A stretch of DNA of 64,000 nucleotides, taken from an uncultured Clostridia bacterium (GTDB taxonomy: Bacteria > Bacillota > Clostridia > Oscillospirales > CAG-272). Positions 7,205 to 16,656 of this stretch are shown here, piece by piece. Below the pieces are notes generated by a model. It saw only the letters and a list, made by a program, of their open reading frames with translations, was not told the origin of the DNA and did no database searches. The translations under genes were made by a program, and so were the position numbers. The stretch covers positions 1 to 64,000 of the forward strand of contig CALWJV010000015.1 of assembly GCA_944381115.1 (NCBI GenBank), given 5' to 3'. The stretch's first letter is position 1. Every line of letters begins with the position of its first letter.

Positions 7205-9289
7205 ATGTTTAAGTTTCCTTTTAATTGGTTAAAAGCGGTAAGCGATATCGAGGTTTCTTACGATGACCTTCTTAAATGGCTCAATGAACAGGGATTCGAA
7301 ATTGCCTCACTTGAAAAAAACGGAGAAGATACGATAATTGAAATAGAGGTCAAGGCAAACCGACCTGATATGCTTTCTATTGCAGGTGTTCTAAGAGAGG
7401 TATATATTTCAAATAAATTACCCGCACCGAAAGTTTTTGATGAAAATATTTGTCTTTCATTTGATAAAGATAATAAACTTTCTCATGAAATCAAGATAAA
7501 TTCTTCAGATGTTCACAGATATTGTGGTGTTGAGATTACAGATATTGACAATACAGTAAAAACTCCTGATTATATAATGGATGTTCTTACAAAACTTGGA
7601 GTCCCTAGTATAAACCCGGTCGTTGATATAAGTAACTATGTTCTTCTCCTTATCGGTCAGCCAAGCCATGTGTTCGATACTGATAAACTTGTCGGGAATA
7701 TCAATATTTCAAATATTGAGGAACCGATTGAGTTTTTAACACTTAACGGAAGTAAGACCGAGTTTCCGAAAGGAGCACTGATTATTTCTGATGATGAAAA
7801 ACCGATCTGCGCTGCAGGAATGATAGGCAGTCCAAATGCCGAAATAACGGCAAATACAAAAAACATTATAATAGAGTCGGCGAATTTTGACCATATCATT
7901 ATTCGCACAACATCCAAAAAAACACATGTATCGACCATGGCTTCATACCGCTACGAAAGAGGTGTGGATACCGAAATGAGTTATGTCGGAGCAAGAATCC
8001 TTACAAAAATGATAACCGATATTTGCGGAGGAAAAGTCAATACAAAAGCATACTGCTATAAAGACGCCGAATACACCCCAAACGTCCTTAAACTCACCAC
8101 CGAGAGAACAAACTCGGTACTCGGTACAAACCTTTTTCCGGATGAGATAGCAGATATTCTAAGACGCTGTTATTTTGATGTAAAGGTGCTTGACGGTACG
8201 ACCATGGAGGTAACGGTCCCGTCGTTCAGACTCGATATAGAGTTCGACGTAGATCTTATAGAAGAAGTAGGACGTATCTACGGATATCACAATATTGAAC
8301 CTCAGCCGATAAAACTTTATGCACCGTATAAGGAAAATACGGTTAACAAAAACGCAAACATGCTTCGCAATATCATGACCGGGAGCGGATTTTTTGAAAT
8401 ACTTACCTACGGATTTATTCATTCTGATGCGATGAAGATACTTGATATCAATGAAAAATCCCCGTATTACGGTGATATAAAGATTTTGAATCCGCTTTCA
8501 AATTATTTTGAACTTATGCGTCCGACAATGGCATATAACATAATTCAGACTGCCGTAAATAATCTTGCATTAGGCAAAACGGATATAAAAATATTTGAAC
8601 TCGGTAAAACTTTTAAACGCAACCCCGGACACGAGGACAGTTATGAAGATTATACTGAAAAAAATATGTTCGGCGCACTTATTACCGGCGTTAAGTATAA
8701 AAAAGGCTTTGGGGTTTCCAAGGAAATAAAGTACTCGGTTTACGATGCCGTTGCAGCCGTCAGATCAATTTTCGGCGAATACAATATACCGATTGAGATA
8801 AAAAATAACGATACTTTCGAAATGTTTGAGCGGGGTGTTGGCGCGGAAATAACGGTTGGTGGCAAACATATAGGTATAGTCGGTAAGATATCTAAAAAAG
8901 TTCTTTCCGCTTTTGAAAACGGTAAACTTGCCAAGGACGATGTTCTTTATTTTGAATTTTGTTACGAAGAACTTGAAGAAAGCAAAAAAAGTATTTCTTA
9001 CGAAAGCAACTTTCCAAGTGTTGTCAGAGAATATAATTTCATTGTTAAAAACGGAATACACTTTACCGATTACAGCAAACTGATAACGGCTGAAAGTCCG
9101 CTTATTGTAAATGTGAAGCCGATCGATGTATATTTCGGAACCGGAGTAGAAAAGGGAAGTTCTGCTGTGCTGATTAATGTTGAATATAACGCAATAACAA
9201 GGACACTTTCAACAGATGAGATCGAAATTGTTGAAAAAGGATTCAAAGAAAAACTTTTGAAAAAATTCGGCATCGAACTGAAAAAGTGA
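7205..9289 (+). CDS. pheT: phenylalanyl-tRNA synthetase beta subunit, short form without the EMAP domain
   Basis: The product pairs with PheS and carries the editing and tRNA-recognition modules. At 694 residues it is about 100 shorter than the usual ~800. The N-terminal FPFNWLKAV segment runs directly into EIEVKANRPDMLSIAGVLRE, so the tRNA-binding EMAP/OB domain normally inserted near residues 40-150 is missing. The B3/B4 editing region, B5 region, core-like domain and C-terminal anticodon-binding domain (FPSVVREYNF to the end) are all present. The reading frame is clean, so this is a natural short form and not a broken gene. A GGGAGGT site precedes the ATG. Confidence 0.95.
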   Translation: MFKFPFNWLKAVSDIEVSYDDLLKWLNEQGFEIASLEKNGEDTIIEIEVKANRPDMLSIAGVLREVYISNKLPAPKVFDENICLSFDKDNKLSHEIKINSSDVHRYCGVEITDIDNTVKTPDYIMDVLTKLGVPSINPVVDISNYVLLLIGQPSHVFDTDKLVGNINISNIEEPIEFLTLNGSKTEFPKGALIISDDEKPICAAGMIGSPNAEITANTKNIIIESANFDHIIIRTTSKKTHVSTMASYRYERGVDTEMSYVGARILTKMITDICGGKVNTKAYCYKDAEYTPNVLKLTTERTNSVLGTNLFPDEIADILRRCYFDVKVLDGTTMEVTVPSFRLDIEFDVDLIEEVGRIYGYHNIEPQPIKLYAPYKENTVNKNANMLRNIMTGSGFFEILTYGFIHSDAMKILDINEKSPYYGDIKILNPLSNYFELMRPTMAYNIIQTAVNNLALGKTDIKIFELGKTFKRNPGHEDSYEDYTEKNMFGALITGVKYKKGFGVSKEIKYSVYDAVAAVRSIFGEYNIPIEIKNNDTFEMFERGVGAEITVGGKHIGIVGKISKKVLSAFENGKLAKDDVLYFEFCYEELEESKKSISYESNFPSVVREYNFIVKNGIHFTDYSKLITAESPLIVNVKPIDVYFGTGVEKGSSAVLINVEYNAITRTLSTDEIEIVEKGFKEKLLKKFGIELKK

Positions 9290-9383
9290 CCATCGGAGGA
9301 TATACGCAAAAACAAAAAAATGACTGTGCTGGAAAGCCCCGAAATAAATATATTTAATAAAATGTAAATATTTGCAAAAAGTG

Positions 9384-9412
9384 TGGAAAGTTTCCTGCAT
9401 ATGTGTTATAAT
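9384..9412 (+). promoter_or_regulatory. possible promoter of ppdK
   Basis: TGGAAA, a 17-base spacer and a perfect TATAAT lie 40 bases before the ppdK start. The -35 box matches at four of six positions. No clear terminator separates pheT from ppdK, so read-through is also possible. Confidence 0.5.
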
Positions 9413-9452
9413 AAAAATAATAAAAACCAATTAAATTACGGAGGAAAATAAA

Positions 9453-12104
9453 ATGGCAAAGAAATATGTATACCTCTTTACCGAAGGTAACGCAAACATG
9501 CGTGAACTGCTCGGAGGTAAAGGAGCAAACCTTGCTGAAATGACAAATATTTTCAAAGACAAATTCCCGGACAGAAACCCTGTTCCCCAGGGATTTACGA
9601 TCACAACAGAAGCATGTACAAAGTACTATGAAGACGGAAGACAGATCAATGATGAGATCATGGCCGAAATCAACGAATACATTGTAAAAATGGAAGCGAT
9701 CACCGGTAAGAAGTTCGGCGACAAGGAAAACCCGCTTCTCGTTTCCGTACGTTCCGGCGCAAGAGCATCTATGCCCGGTATGATGGACACCATACTTAAC
9801 CTCGGACTTAATGAAGAAGTCGTTGAAGTCATGGCAAAGAAGAGCGGCAATGCTCGTTGGGCTTATGACTGTTACAGAAGATTCATTCAAATGTATTCCG
9901 ACGTTGTTATGGAAGTAGGAAAAAAATACTTTGAACAACTTATTGACAAAATGAAAGAAGAAAAAGGTGTAAAGTTCGATGTTGAACTTACTGCCGATGA
10001 TCTTAAAGAACTTGCAAACCAGTTCAAAGCAGAATACAAGTCAAAGATAGGTCAGGAATTCCCCTCTGATCCTAAAGAGCAACTCATGGGTGCAATAAAA
10101 GCTGTTTTCCGTTCATGGGACAACCCACGTGCCAACGTTTACAGAAGAGACAACGATATCCCGTATTCATGGGGTACCGCGGTTAACGTACAGGCAATGG
10201 CATTCGGTAACATGGGTGACGACTGCGGAACCGGTGTTGCATTCACACGTGACCCTGCGACCGGTGAAAAGAAACTTATGGGTGAGTTCCTTGTAAATGC
10301 GCAGGGGGAGGACGTCGTTGCAGGCGTACGTACACCAATGAAGATAGAAAAAATGGCAGAGAAATTCCCAGAGGCTTATGCACAGTTCGTTGAGATCTGC
10401 GGAATCCTCGAAAATCACTACCATGATATGCAGGATATGGAGTTCACCGTTGAGAACAAGAAACTCTATATGCTCCAAACAAGAAACGGTAAGAGAACCG
10501 CACAGGCTGCTCTCAAAATTGCATGTGACCTTGTTGACGAGGGAATGAAGACCGAAGAAGAAGCAGTTCTTATGATAGATCCCCGTAACCTTGATACGCT
10601 TCTTCATCCTCAGTTTGACGCAAAGGCGCTCAAAGCAGCAAAGCCCCTCGGAAGAGGTCTTGGCGCATCTCCCGGAGCCGCTTGCGGACAGGTAGTATTT
10701 ACGGCTGACGATGCTGAAAAATGGAAAGCAGCTGGTAAAAAGGTTGTTCTTGTAAGACTTGAAACATCTCCCGAAGACATCACCGGTATGAAGGCCGCTC
10801 AGGGTATACTTACGGTTCGCGGCGGTATGACATCTCATGCTGCTGTTGTTGCACGTGGAATGGGAACTTGCTGTGTTTCCGGATGCGGCGATATCAACAT
10901 GGACGAAGAGAATAAGGTATTCACGCTCGCAGGTAAGACCTTCCATGAGGGTGACTATATTTCTATAGACGGTTCCACAGGTAATATCTACGGAGAACTT
11001 ATCCCTACCGTTGACGCAAAGATAGCCGGCGAGTTCGGAAGGATCATGTCATGGGCGGACAAGTTCAGGGTTCTTAAGGTAAGAACGAACGCCGATACTC
11101 CCCGTGATGCAAAGAAAGCACGTGAACTTGGTGCTGAGGGAATCGGACTTTGCCGTACAGAGCATATGTTCTTTGAGGCTGACAGAATCGCGGCATTCCG
11201 TGAAATGATCTGCTCCGATACAGTTGAAGAAAGAGAAATTGCACTTAATAAAATACTTCCGTATCAGCAGAATGACTTCGAGGCTCTTTATGAAGTACTT
11301 GAAGGTTGCCCTGTAACTATTCGTTTCCTTGATCCTCCGCTTCATGAGTTCGTTCCTACTGAGGAATCAGACATTGCCGACCTTGCAAAAGCCCAGGGCA
11401 AGTCGATCGAAAGTATCAAAGCGATCATATCTTCTCTCCATGAATTCAACCCAATGATGGGTCATCGCGGATGTCGTCTTGCAGTTACCTACCCTGAAAT
11501 TGCAAAGATGCAGACAAAGGCCGTTATCCGCGCTGCCATAAAGGTACAGAACGCTCATAAAGATTGGAACCTTGTTCCTGAAATAATGGTACCTCTTGTA
11601 GGAGAAGCCAAAGAACTTAAGTTTGTTAAAGAGATAATCGTTAAAACTGCAGATGAGGAAATTGCCGCTGCAGGTTCTGATCTTAAGTATGAAGTAGGTA
11701 CAATGATAGAAATTCCGAGAGCATGCCTTACAGCTGATGAAATTGCAAAAGAAGCCGAATTCTTCTGTTTCGGAACAAATGACCTTACTCAAATGACATA
11801 CGGTTTTTCAAGAGACGACGCAGGAAAATTCCTCAACGCATATTACGATACAAAGATTTTTGAGAATGATCCTTTTGCAAGACTTGACCAAAACGGTGTA
11901 GGTAAACTTATGAAAATGGCAATAGAACTCGGAAAGAGCGTACGTCCTGATATGCACGTAGGTATCTGTGGCGAGCACGGTGGAGACCCGACATCTGTTG
12001 AGTTTTGTCACAATATTGGACTTTCTTACGTATCCTGCTCTCCTTTCAGAGTACCGATCGCAAGACTTGCCGCTGCACAGGCTGCCATAAAGAGCAAAAA
12101 ATAA
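9453..12104 (+). CDS. ppdK: pyruvate, phosphate dikinase
   Basis: The 883-residue enzyme interconverts pyruvate, ATP and phosphate with PEP, AMP and pyrophosphate. In anaerobes it serves as a reversible, PPi-saving step of glycolysis. The ATP-grasp domain occupies about 1-350 (GGKGANLAEM near residue 22). The phosphohistidine domain has GGMTSHAAVVARGMG with catalytic His462. The C-terminal PEP/pyruvate TIM barrel ends with the catalytic-cysteine motif GICGEHGGDP. Length is normal. Codon use is noticeably more C/G-ending than in neighbouring genes, as expected for a highly expressed gene. GGAGG site 7 bases before the ATG; terminator directly downstream. Confidence 0.98.
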   Translation: MAKKYVYLFTEGNANMRELLGGKGANLAEMTNIFKDKFPDRNPVPQGFTITTEACTKYYEDGRQINDEIMAEINEYIVKMEAITGKKFGDKENPLLVSVRSGARASMPGMMDTILNLGLNEEVVEVMAKKSGNARWAYDCYRRFIQMYSDVVMEVGKKYFEQLIDKMKEEKGVKFDVELTADDLKELANQFKAEYKSKIGQEFPSDPKEQLMGAIKAVFRSWDNPRANVYRRDNDIPYSWGTAVNVQAMAFGNMGDDCGTGVAFTRDPATGEKKLMGEFLVNAQGEDVVAGVRTPMKIEKMAEKFPEAYAQFVEICGILENHYHDMQDMEFTVENKKLYMLQTRNGKRTAQAALKIACDLVDEGMKTEEEAVLMIDPRNLDTLLHPQFDAKALKAAKPLGRGLGASPGAACGQVVFTADDAEKWKAAGKKVVLVRLETSPEDITGMKAAQGILTVRGGMTSHAAVVARGMGTCCVSGCGDINMDEENKVFTLAGKTFHEGDYISIDGSTGNIYGELIPTVDAKIAGEFGRIMSWADKFRVLKVRTNADTPRDAKKARELGAEGIGLCRTEHMFFEADRIAAFREMICSDTVEEREIALNKILPYQQNDFEALYEVLEGCPVTIRFLDPPLHEFVPTEESDIADLAKAQGKSIESIKAIISSLHEFNPMMGHRGCRLAVTYPEIAKMQTKAVIRAAIKVQNAHKDWNLVPEIMVPLVGEAKELKFVKEIIVKTADEEIAAAGSDLKYEVGTMIEIPRACLTADEIAKEAEFFCFGTNDLTQMTYGFSRDDAGKFLNAYYDTKIFENDPFARLDQNGVGKLMKMAIELGKSVRPDMHVGICGEHGGDPTSVEFCHNIGLSYVSCSPFRVPIARLAAAQAAIKSKK

Positions 12105-12126
12105 TTATTTTATGAAATGATTCGGA

Positions 12127-12159
12127 CCCGTCTCGTTAAAATTTCGAGACGGGTTTTTT
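12127..12159 (+). terminator. intrinsic terminator of ppdK
   Basis: CCCGTCTCG and CGAGACGGG form a 9-bp GC-rich stem with a 9-base loop, followed directly by TTTTTT. Confidence 0.93.
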
Positions 12160-12247
12160 GTAAAAAACTACGCATTTATATGTAATAAAACATACGGTTA
12201 AAAATTATATTTTCTGATTGTATAAATTTTTTATTAAGGAAAAAGAG

Positions 12248-13003
12248 ATGTTTTTTAATTATCATACACACACCTTCAGATGCAAGCATGCCACCGGAAG
12301 CGAGAGAGAGTATATTGAAAATGCGATTAAAAGTGGAATAAAGACTCTTGGCTTCTCCGATCATATACCTGTTGATTTTTCAAACGGATTTGTTTCCGGC
12401 TGCCGTATGACTTTTAACGAAGCCGCTGGTTATTTTGATACAGTCCGCAAACTTGCCGAAGAGTATAAGGATAAGATAAAAATACTGTGCGGATTTGAAT
12501 CGGAATATTCCCCGTCTCTTCATAAAGAACAGATGAAAAAAATTGAAAAGTATTCACCGGACTATATGATACTCGGTCAGCATTATATAGGAGAAGAGTG
12601 GGAAGGCAGGACATCGGCGTCACAGAAAACTGACGAAGGACTTTATGAGTATGTAGAGCAAACGCTGACGGCCATGAATACCGGAGATTTTTTGTATTTG
12701 GCACACCCTGATATTATAGGTTACAGATTTTCCGACATAGCAATAGAAAAGGCATACACAAGGCTATGCGAGGGGGCACGCGATATGAATATTCCTCTTG
12801 AGATAAATTTTCTAGGTATAAGAGGCGGTCGGCATTATCCTAGTATCCGTTTTTTTGAAATTGCAAAAAAAGTCGGTAATAAGGTAATATTCGGAATTGA
12901 CGCCCATTCACCGGAAGATTTTTTACATCAAAGTGCTGAAAAAAAGGCAGAGGAAATGGTTGAAAATATAGGACTTGACCTGATAACAGAGCCTATTTTG
13001 TAA
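12248..13003 (+). CDS. PHP-type phosphatase, histidinol-phosphatase HisJ/HisK family
   Basis: The product has the PHP metal-site pattern: YHTHTFRCKHA at the start, SDHIP, an E-x-E in GFESEYSP, GQHYIG, YLAHPDIIG and FGIDAHSP. It likely removes phosphate from L-histidinol phosphate. No hisN or bifunctional hisB is seen in the his operon at 58196-64000, so this gene may supply that step. I chose the ATG at 12248 because AAGGAAAAAG lies 4-11 bases upstream and the motif starts at once; an ATG 30 bases earlier lacks a ribosome site. The chosen product has 251 residues. PHP phosphatases vary in substrate, so the symbol is left empty. Confidence 0.85.
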   Translation: MFFNYHTHTFRCKHATGSEREYIENAIKSGIKTLGFSDHIPVDFSNGFVSGCRMTFNEAAGYFDTVRKLAEEYKDKIKILCGFESEYSPSLHKEQMKKIEKYSPDYMILGQHYIGEEWEGRTSASQKTDEGLYEYVEQTLTAMNTGDFLYLAHPDIIGYRFSDIAIEKAYTRLCEGARDMNIPLEINFLGIRGGRHYPSIRFFEIAKKVGNKVIFGIDAHSPEDFLHQSAEKKAEEMVENIGLDLITEPIL

Positions 13004-13052
13004 TAAAATCCTTCATGAACAAGATCGTATTATAGAAAGCGTTAAAATAAAA

Positions 13053-13082
13053 AAGCCAAGTGGGAAAACACTTGGCTTTTTC
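13053..13082. terminator. bidirectional intrinsic terminator between convergent genes
   Basis: AAGCCAAGTG and CACTTGGCTT form a 10-bp stem with an A run on one side and a T run on the other, so it can stop the PHP gene from the left and the DUF4330-like operon from the right. Confidence 0.88.
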
Positions 13083-13094
13083 AGTTAAATAAAT

Positions 13095-13613
13095 TTAAGG
13101 ATTTTCAGTTATTGATGTGATTATGACCTCGAATTCTGTTGTTGAGGTGGCAAGAGTTATTGTCATACCTGCGGCTAAAAACTGAGTTCCGTTGATGTAG
13201 CAACCATCATTTGAATTACCTTGAGCAGTAAATTTACCGGTTATTGTTTTATAGTCATCAGACTCTATCTTACTGTAAGTTCCATCTTTGTAAGGATGGT
13301 TTAATACTGAACCGACAATGTTAGGAACATAAATAATTGCCGGTTTTTTTTCAATTTCAAAAATATTCCCGAGCGAAGCGGATTTTTCAACCCATGTAAC
13401 TTTATTTTGTTCAAGTATTTTTTCTGCAACATTGTTCGGAACACTGTCTGCTTCAAATGAAACGGTGTAAGAAGTTTGTTTACCGTTGTCGATGAAAATA
13501 CCTATAATCTGAGCCCTGAAAATAATACCGATAACAATAAGGAGAATACCAATTATTATCATAACATCAATAATATTAAAGTGCTTTTTTTCTTCATAAA
13601 CGCTGTTTTGCAT
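13095..13613 (-). CDS. DUF4330-like membrane-anchored protein (second copy)
   Basis: The 172-residue product begins with a short basic cytoplasmic tail, then HFNIIDVMIIIGILLIVIG, the start of one transmembrane helix (about residues 12-35). The rest is a beta-rich domain predicted to be outside. The FNIID pattern before the helix and the short extracellular domain suit the DUF4330 family, whose function is unknown. It lies 20 bases after a related gene and behind an O-antigen-ligase-like gene, suggesting a part in polysaccharide assembly or export. GGAGG site before the ATG. Confidence 0.7.
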   Translation of the reverse strand: MQNSVYEEKKHFNIIDVMIIIGILLIVIGIIFRAQIIGIFIDNGKQTSYTVSFEADSVPNNVAEKILEQNKVTWVEKSASLGNIFEIEKKPAIIYVPNIVGSVLNHPYKDGTYSKIESDDYKTITGKFTAQGNSNDGCYINGTQFLAAGMTITLATSTTEFEVIITSITENP

Positions 13614-13633
13614 AGTATTTCCTCCTTATGTTT

Positions 13634-14134
13634 TTAATTTGTTTTTTCTGTGATTGTCAAAGAGGAGCATTCTCCGCTTACGACGACATTGTTTGTTCGT
13701 ACCGACATAGTTTTACCGACGGAGATTCTGTAACCGTCGATGTCATATAAGTCGTCTCTGTACCAAACCGGGCTTGTAATGGTAATTTTAAGAAAGATTT
13801 TTCCGTCTACTTCAGTTAAAACAGACTCTTGTGTTTGCTCGTTAATTCCGTAAATACTATAAGGGGAGGACAGTACATTTGTAACAGTTCCGAGCAGTTG
13901 ACCTGATTCGGTGTCATATATGAAATCGCCTTGTTTTATTTGATCGCTGAGTGCTTCAGGCAACGCTGAAGTGGTTATATCGTAAATTGCTTGTTTGTTT
14001 CCGCCGGATATTTTGTTTGGATTTGACCGAATAAAATTAACTGCAGTAACAGTAATGACAATAACAACCAAAACGATCAAAAGAAAATCAAAAACGTTAA
14101 AATGGTGAAATTTTTTATTTTGAGAAGTTGCCAT
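13634..14134 (-). CDS. DUF4330-like membrane-anchored protein (first copy)
   Basis: The 166-residue product has the same plan as the next gene: a short N-tail, HFNVFDFLLIVLVVIVITV as a transmembrane helix at about 12-32, then an external beta-rich domain. The two proteins appear to be paralogues from an old tandem duplication, with low identity outside the helix region. The gene starts about 27 bases after the O-antigen-ligase-like gene with a GGAGG site, so the three form one operon. Function is unknown; an accessory role to the polymerase/ligase is inferred from position. Confidence 0.7.
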   Translation of the reverse strand: MATSQNKKFHHFNVFDFLLIVLVVIVITVTAVNFIRSNPNKISGGNKQAIYDITTSALPEALSDQIKQGDFIYDTESGQLLGTVTNVLSSPYSIYGINEQTQESVLTEVDGKIFLKITITSPVWYRDDLYDIDGYRISVGKTMSVRTNNVVVSGECSSLTITEKTN

Positions 14135-14161
14135 ATTTTTTGCCTCCGAAATATAAGAAAA

Positions 14162-16378
14162 TCATTCCAAATAAGTGTCCCCGTACAGGTTTGATTCTTT
14201 GTTGCTTGTTTCAAGATCAAGTGCCGACCGTCTTGCGGAAACTGTAACTGCCATAATCAGCCAAAACAGAAGCATAACATGTGGATTATACCAGATAAAC
14301 TCATTGATCCCCCAAATGAAGGAAGCAATGATACCGCACATTCCCGAGTAACATAAAATTCTGTTGCTGCCGGATTTATCTGAACAACTCCTTCCATAAG
14401 AAAGAGAACTTTGAAGGGTGAAAAATATTATTATTGCAAATATTAAAAGTCCCATAATACCAAGAGAGATCAGTATCTGCATCAAAAGACTTCCGGCGTG
14501 TGTTAAATTTTCAGTGTTTCCGATAAAGTAAGCGGAATAAACAGAAGTGAAAGTATCGTTACCGAGTCCGATTCCGCCTATTCCGAAATCGGCAGACATT
14601 CGAAAAACAGTGTTCCAAAGATTAAACCGGTCCGAATAACTTACAAGGTTGGTAAAGAAGTTTTCAACCGAATATATTTTCAGTAAAGGTAAGAAAGGAA
14701 GAAACAAACTTATGATTATCATGTAAAGAGCAAGTCGGTTTTTCCATAGTATCAAAATTATTATATAAGCCAAAACTGCTGCAAACCATGCACCGCTTGG
14801 TAAGGTAAAGAACAAAAAGATTACGGCTGCGATATTAACTATTAACAGAACGAACCTTTGAACCTTGGGTCTGCATATAAGGAATGCAGAAAGAAGGAAC
14901 ATTCCGAGGGTCAAGACAAAATAAGAAAGAACTGAGAATGAAGAAATAACACTTGCCGAAGCGTCTCCGACATCGGTTTCAAGCGTTATGTCAAGATTAA
15001 ATCCGAGCGGTTCGCCGAGGAATCTTGCAATTATAGCATATACCGATACAACAGAGCCTATGAGAATAATAGAATTTACACTGCGTTTAAACCAGATATC
15101 ATTCCTTAAAATGCTTGCAGCAACAAAGTAAATTCCGATAAATAATACATATAATAAAACATTGCTGTTTTCTCCGAATGAAATAATTCCGCCGAAAATA
15201 ATCACAACTATAAATAACCCGACAAAAAGGTCAGGAAATTCCAGCATGAGAGTGCGCTTTCCACACAGGACTTTGAAAATGTAAGAAAGCATTATCACCC
15301 CTATGGCACATGCCAACACTGAGAGAGAAGCAAACGGGGCAATCAAAAAAAGCGATATAAGTCCTGATTCAGGACTTTTTATAACAATAAAAATGCAAAT
15401 TATCGAAAGGATAAATAACAAAATACTATGCGAAGGGAAAAAGACGGTCAAAAAACCGAGAAGGAGTCCGAGCACAATTGCTCCGCTCCCAGAAAGTTCA
15501 ATGCAATCCATTTGGTTTAAAGAATTTTTTGTTATACCGAGAAGTCTGAATCCGACCGCGGAAAAAATTCTGCTGTTAGAAAGATCCTGTGACAAAGTTT
15601 TTTTTGAGAAAATCAGAAACAAAGATCCTATCATGGTTCCACATGCAACGAACGGTGTGTAAATATTGTAAGACGATATAAAAAAATAAAGATTTATAAA
15701 AAAATGAACAAGCAGAGCAGATGTTCCGAAAGAAAATAAAATAAGTCCGTAAATTCTCGTTTTTACCAATAACAGTGACGACATGAAATTACCGGTTTTT
15801 TTAGGTATTACAGAATATGTGAAAGTCCTTCTTACTGTTTTTTTAAACGATCTGAAAAAAGAAGCAGGTTTTTCTGTGAAAAATCGATATAAAAATGATG
15901 CTTTAAAAAGTTCTGAAGTTTTGTCATAGGCGGTAAAGATCGAGGCAAAAAAACTGTTTCTTATAGTTTTTGATATTGTTTCTGCAACGAGAACAAGTAT
16001 ATGAATCAAGATACTTTCACGGCGAAGTTTGTTCGGTACACGTGAAATTTTTTCAGAAATTTTTTCTTTTTCTCCGGTATCGGATTCAAGATCCTGATCA
16101 ATACTTTTATTTTCATCAGAAGGGAGTATCATGGGTTCGATAGTTTGTTCCGGCAGTATCTCGGATTCAATTATTTCAGTGTCAGAGAGTTCGTGGTCGG
16201 ATATTCTTTGAGGATCGGTTTCTTCATCAAAAATAGAATGAATCTGACTGTTTTGAGTATTTTTTACATCAGAGTTACCAATTTTGTTATCGGGTTCTTC
16301 CGGTTTTTTTTCTTGATCAGTAAAAAAATTAATTTGGTTTGTATCCGAAGCGCTGTTTGGTTTATGCTGTCTTGCCAT
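14162..16378 (-). CDS. O-antigen ligase/polymerase-like multi-spanning membrane protein
   Basis: The 738-residue protein has an acidic, polar N-terminal region of about 120 residues, then a basic stretch and many hydrophobic segments (about 12-14 helices from residue 210 on). The long loop before the last helices contains GIGGIGLGNDTF, the kind of motif found in O-antigen ligase / Wzy_C proteins, followed by a THAGSLLMQ segment. In a Gram-positive this type of enzyme polymerises or transfers a surface polysaccharide or teichoic-type polymer. The N-terminal extension is longer than usual. A strong GGAGGG site and a good promoter lie upstream, and two DUF4330-like genes follow in the operon. 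Confidence 0.78.
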   Translation of the reverse strand: MARQHKPNSASDTNQINFFTDQEKKPEEPDNKIGNSDVKNTQNSQIHSIFDEETDPQRISDHELSDTEIIESEILPEQTIEPMILPSDENKSIDQDLESDTGEKEKISEKISRVPNKLRRESILIHILVLVAETISKTIRNSFFASIFTAYDKTSELFKASFLYRFFTEKPASFFRSFKKTVRRTFTYSVIPKKTGNFMSSLLLVKTRIYGLILFSFGTSALLVHFFINLYFFISSYNIYTPFVACGTMIGSLFLIFSKKTLSQDLSNSRIFSAVGFRLLGITKNSLNQMDCIELSGSGAIVLGLLLGFLTVFFPSHSILLFILSIICIFIVIKSPESGLISLFLIAPFASLSVLACAIGVIMLSYIFKVLCGKRTLMLEFPDLFVGLFIVVIIFGGIISFGENSNVLLYVLFIGIYFVAASILRNDIWFKRSVNSIILIGSVVSVYAIIARFLGEPLGFNLDITLETDVGDASASVISSFSVLSYFVLTLGMFLLSAFLICRPKVQRFVLLIVNIAAVIFLFFTLPSGAWFAAVLAYIIILILWKNRLALYMIIISLFLPFLPLLKIYSVENFFTNLVSYSDRFNLWNTVFRMSADFGIGGIGLGNDTFTSVYSAYFIGNTENLTHAGSLLMQILISLGIMGLLIFAIIIFFTLQSSLSYGRSCSDKSGSNRILCYSGMCGIIASFIWGINEFIWYNPHVMLLFWLIMAVTVSARRSALDLETSNKESNLYGDTYLE

Positions 16379-16412
16379 TTGTATCCCTCCTTTCGGATTA
16401 ATTTATTAATTT

Positions 16413-16441
16413 ATTATAATAATATATTTCTATTCAGTCTA
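16413..16441 (-). promoter_or_regulatory. promoter of the O-antigen-ligase-like operon
   Basis: On the minus strand TAGACT, a 17-base spacer and a perfect TATAAT lie about 35 bases before the ATG at 16378. The -35 box matches four of six positions. Confidence 0.65.
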
Positions 16442-16512
16442 CATCATTGTACCACCATAAAGATAAAAAGTCAAGTAAATTTATGAAAATAAGGGATAGA
16501 CCGGAAAATAAA

Positions 16513-16534
16513 AAACCTTTCAAGGTTGTTTTTT
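16513..16534. terminator. possible bidirectional terminator
   Basis: A short AACC-6-GGTT hairpin is flanked by an A run on the left and GTTTTTT on the right, so it could act on either strand. The stem is only four to five base pairs. Confidence 0.4.
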
Positions 16535-16656
16535 AACAAGAAAATAACTTATAAGTTAAGAAAATATAAAAAAATAATAAAGATACTTGAATTTTTCCAA
16601 AAAGTATGATATGATATAATTGTTTTAATATGCAGAAAAAGGAGAAAAATTTTAAA

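Noticed and set aside
9354-11792. Several long minus-strand ORFs opposite ppdK
   Set aside because: They are reverse-strand shadows of a gene with strong codon bias; none has a start signal or recognisable domain.
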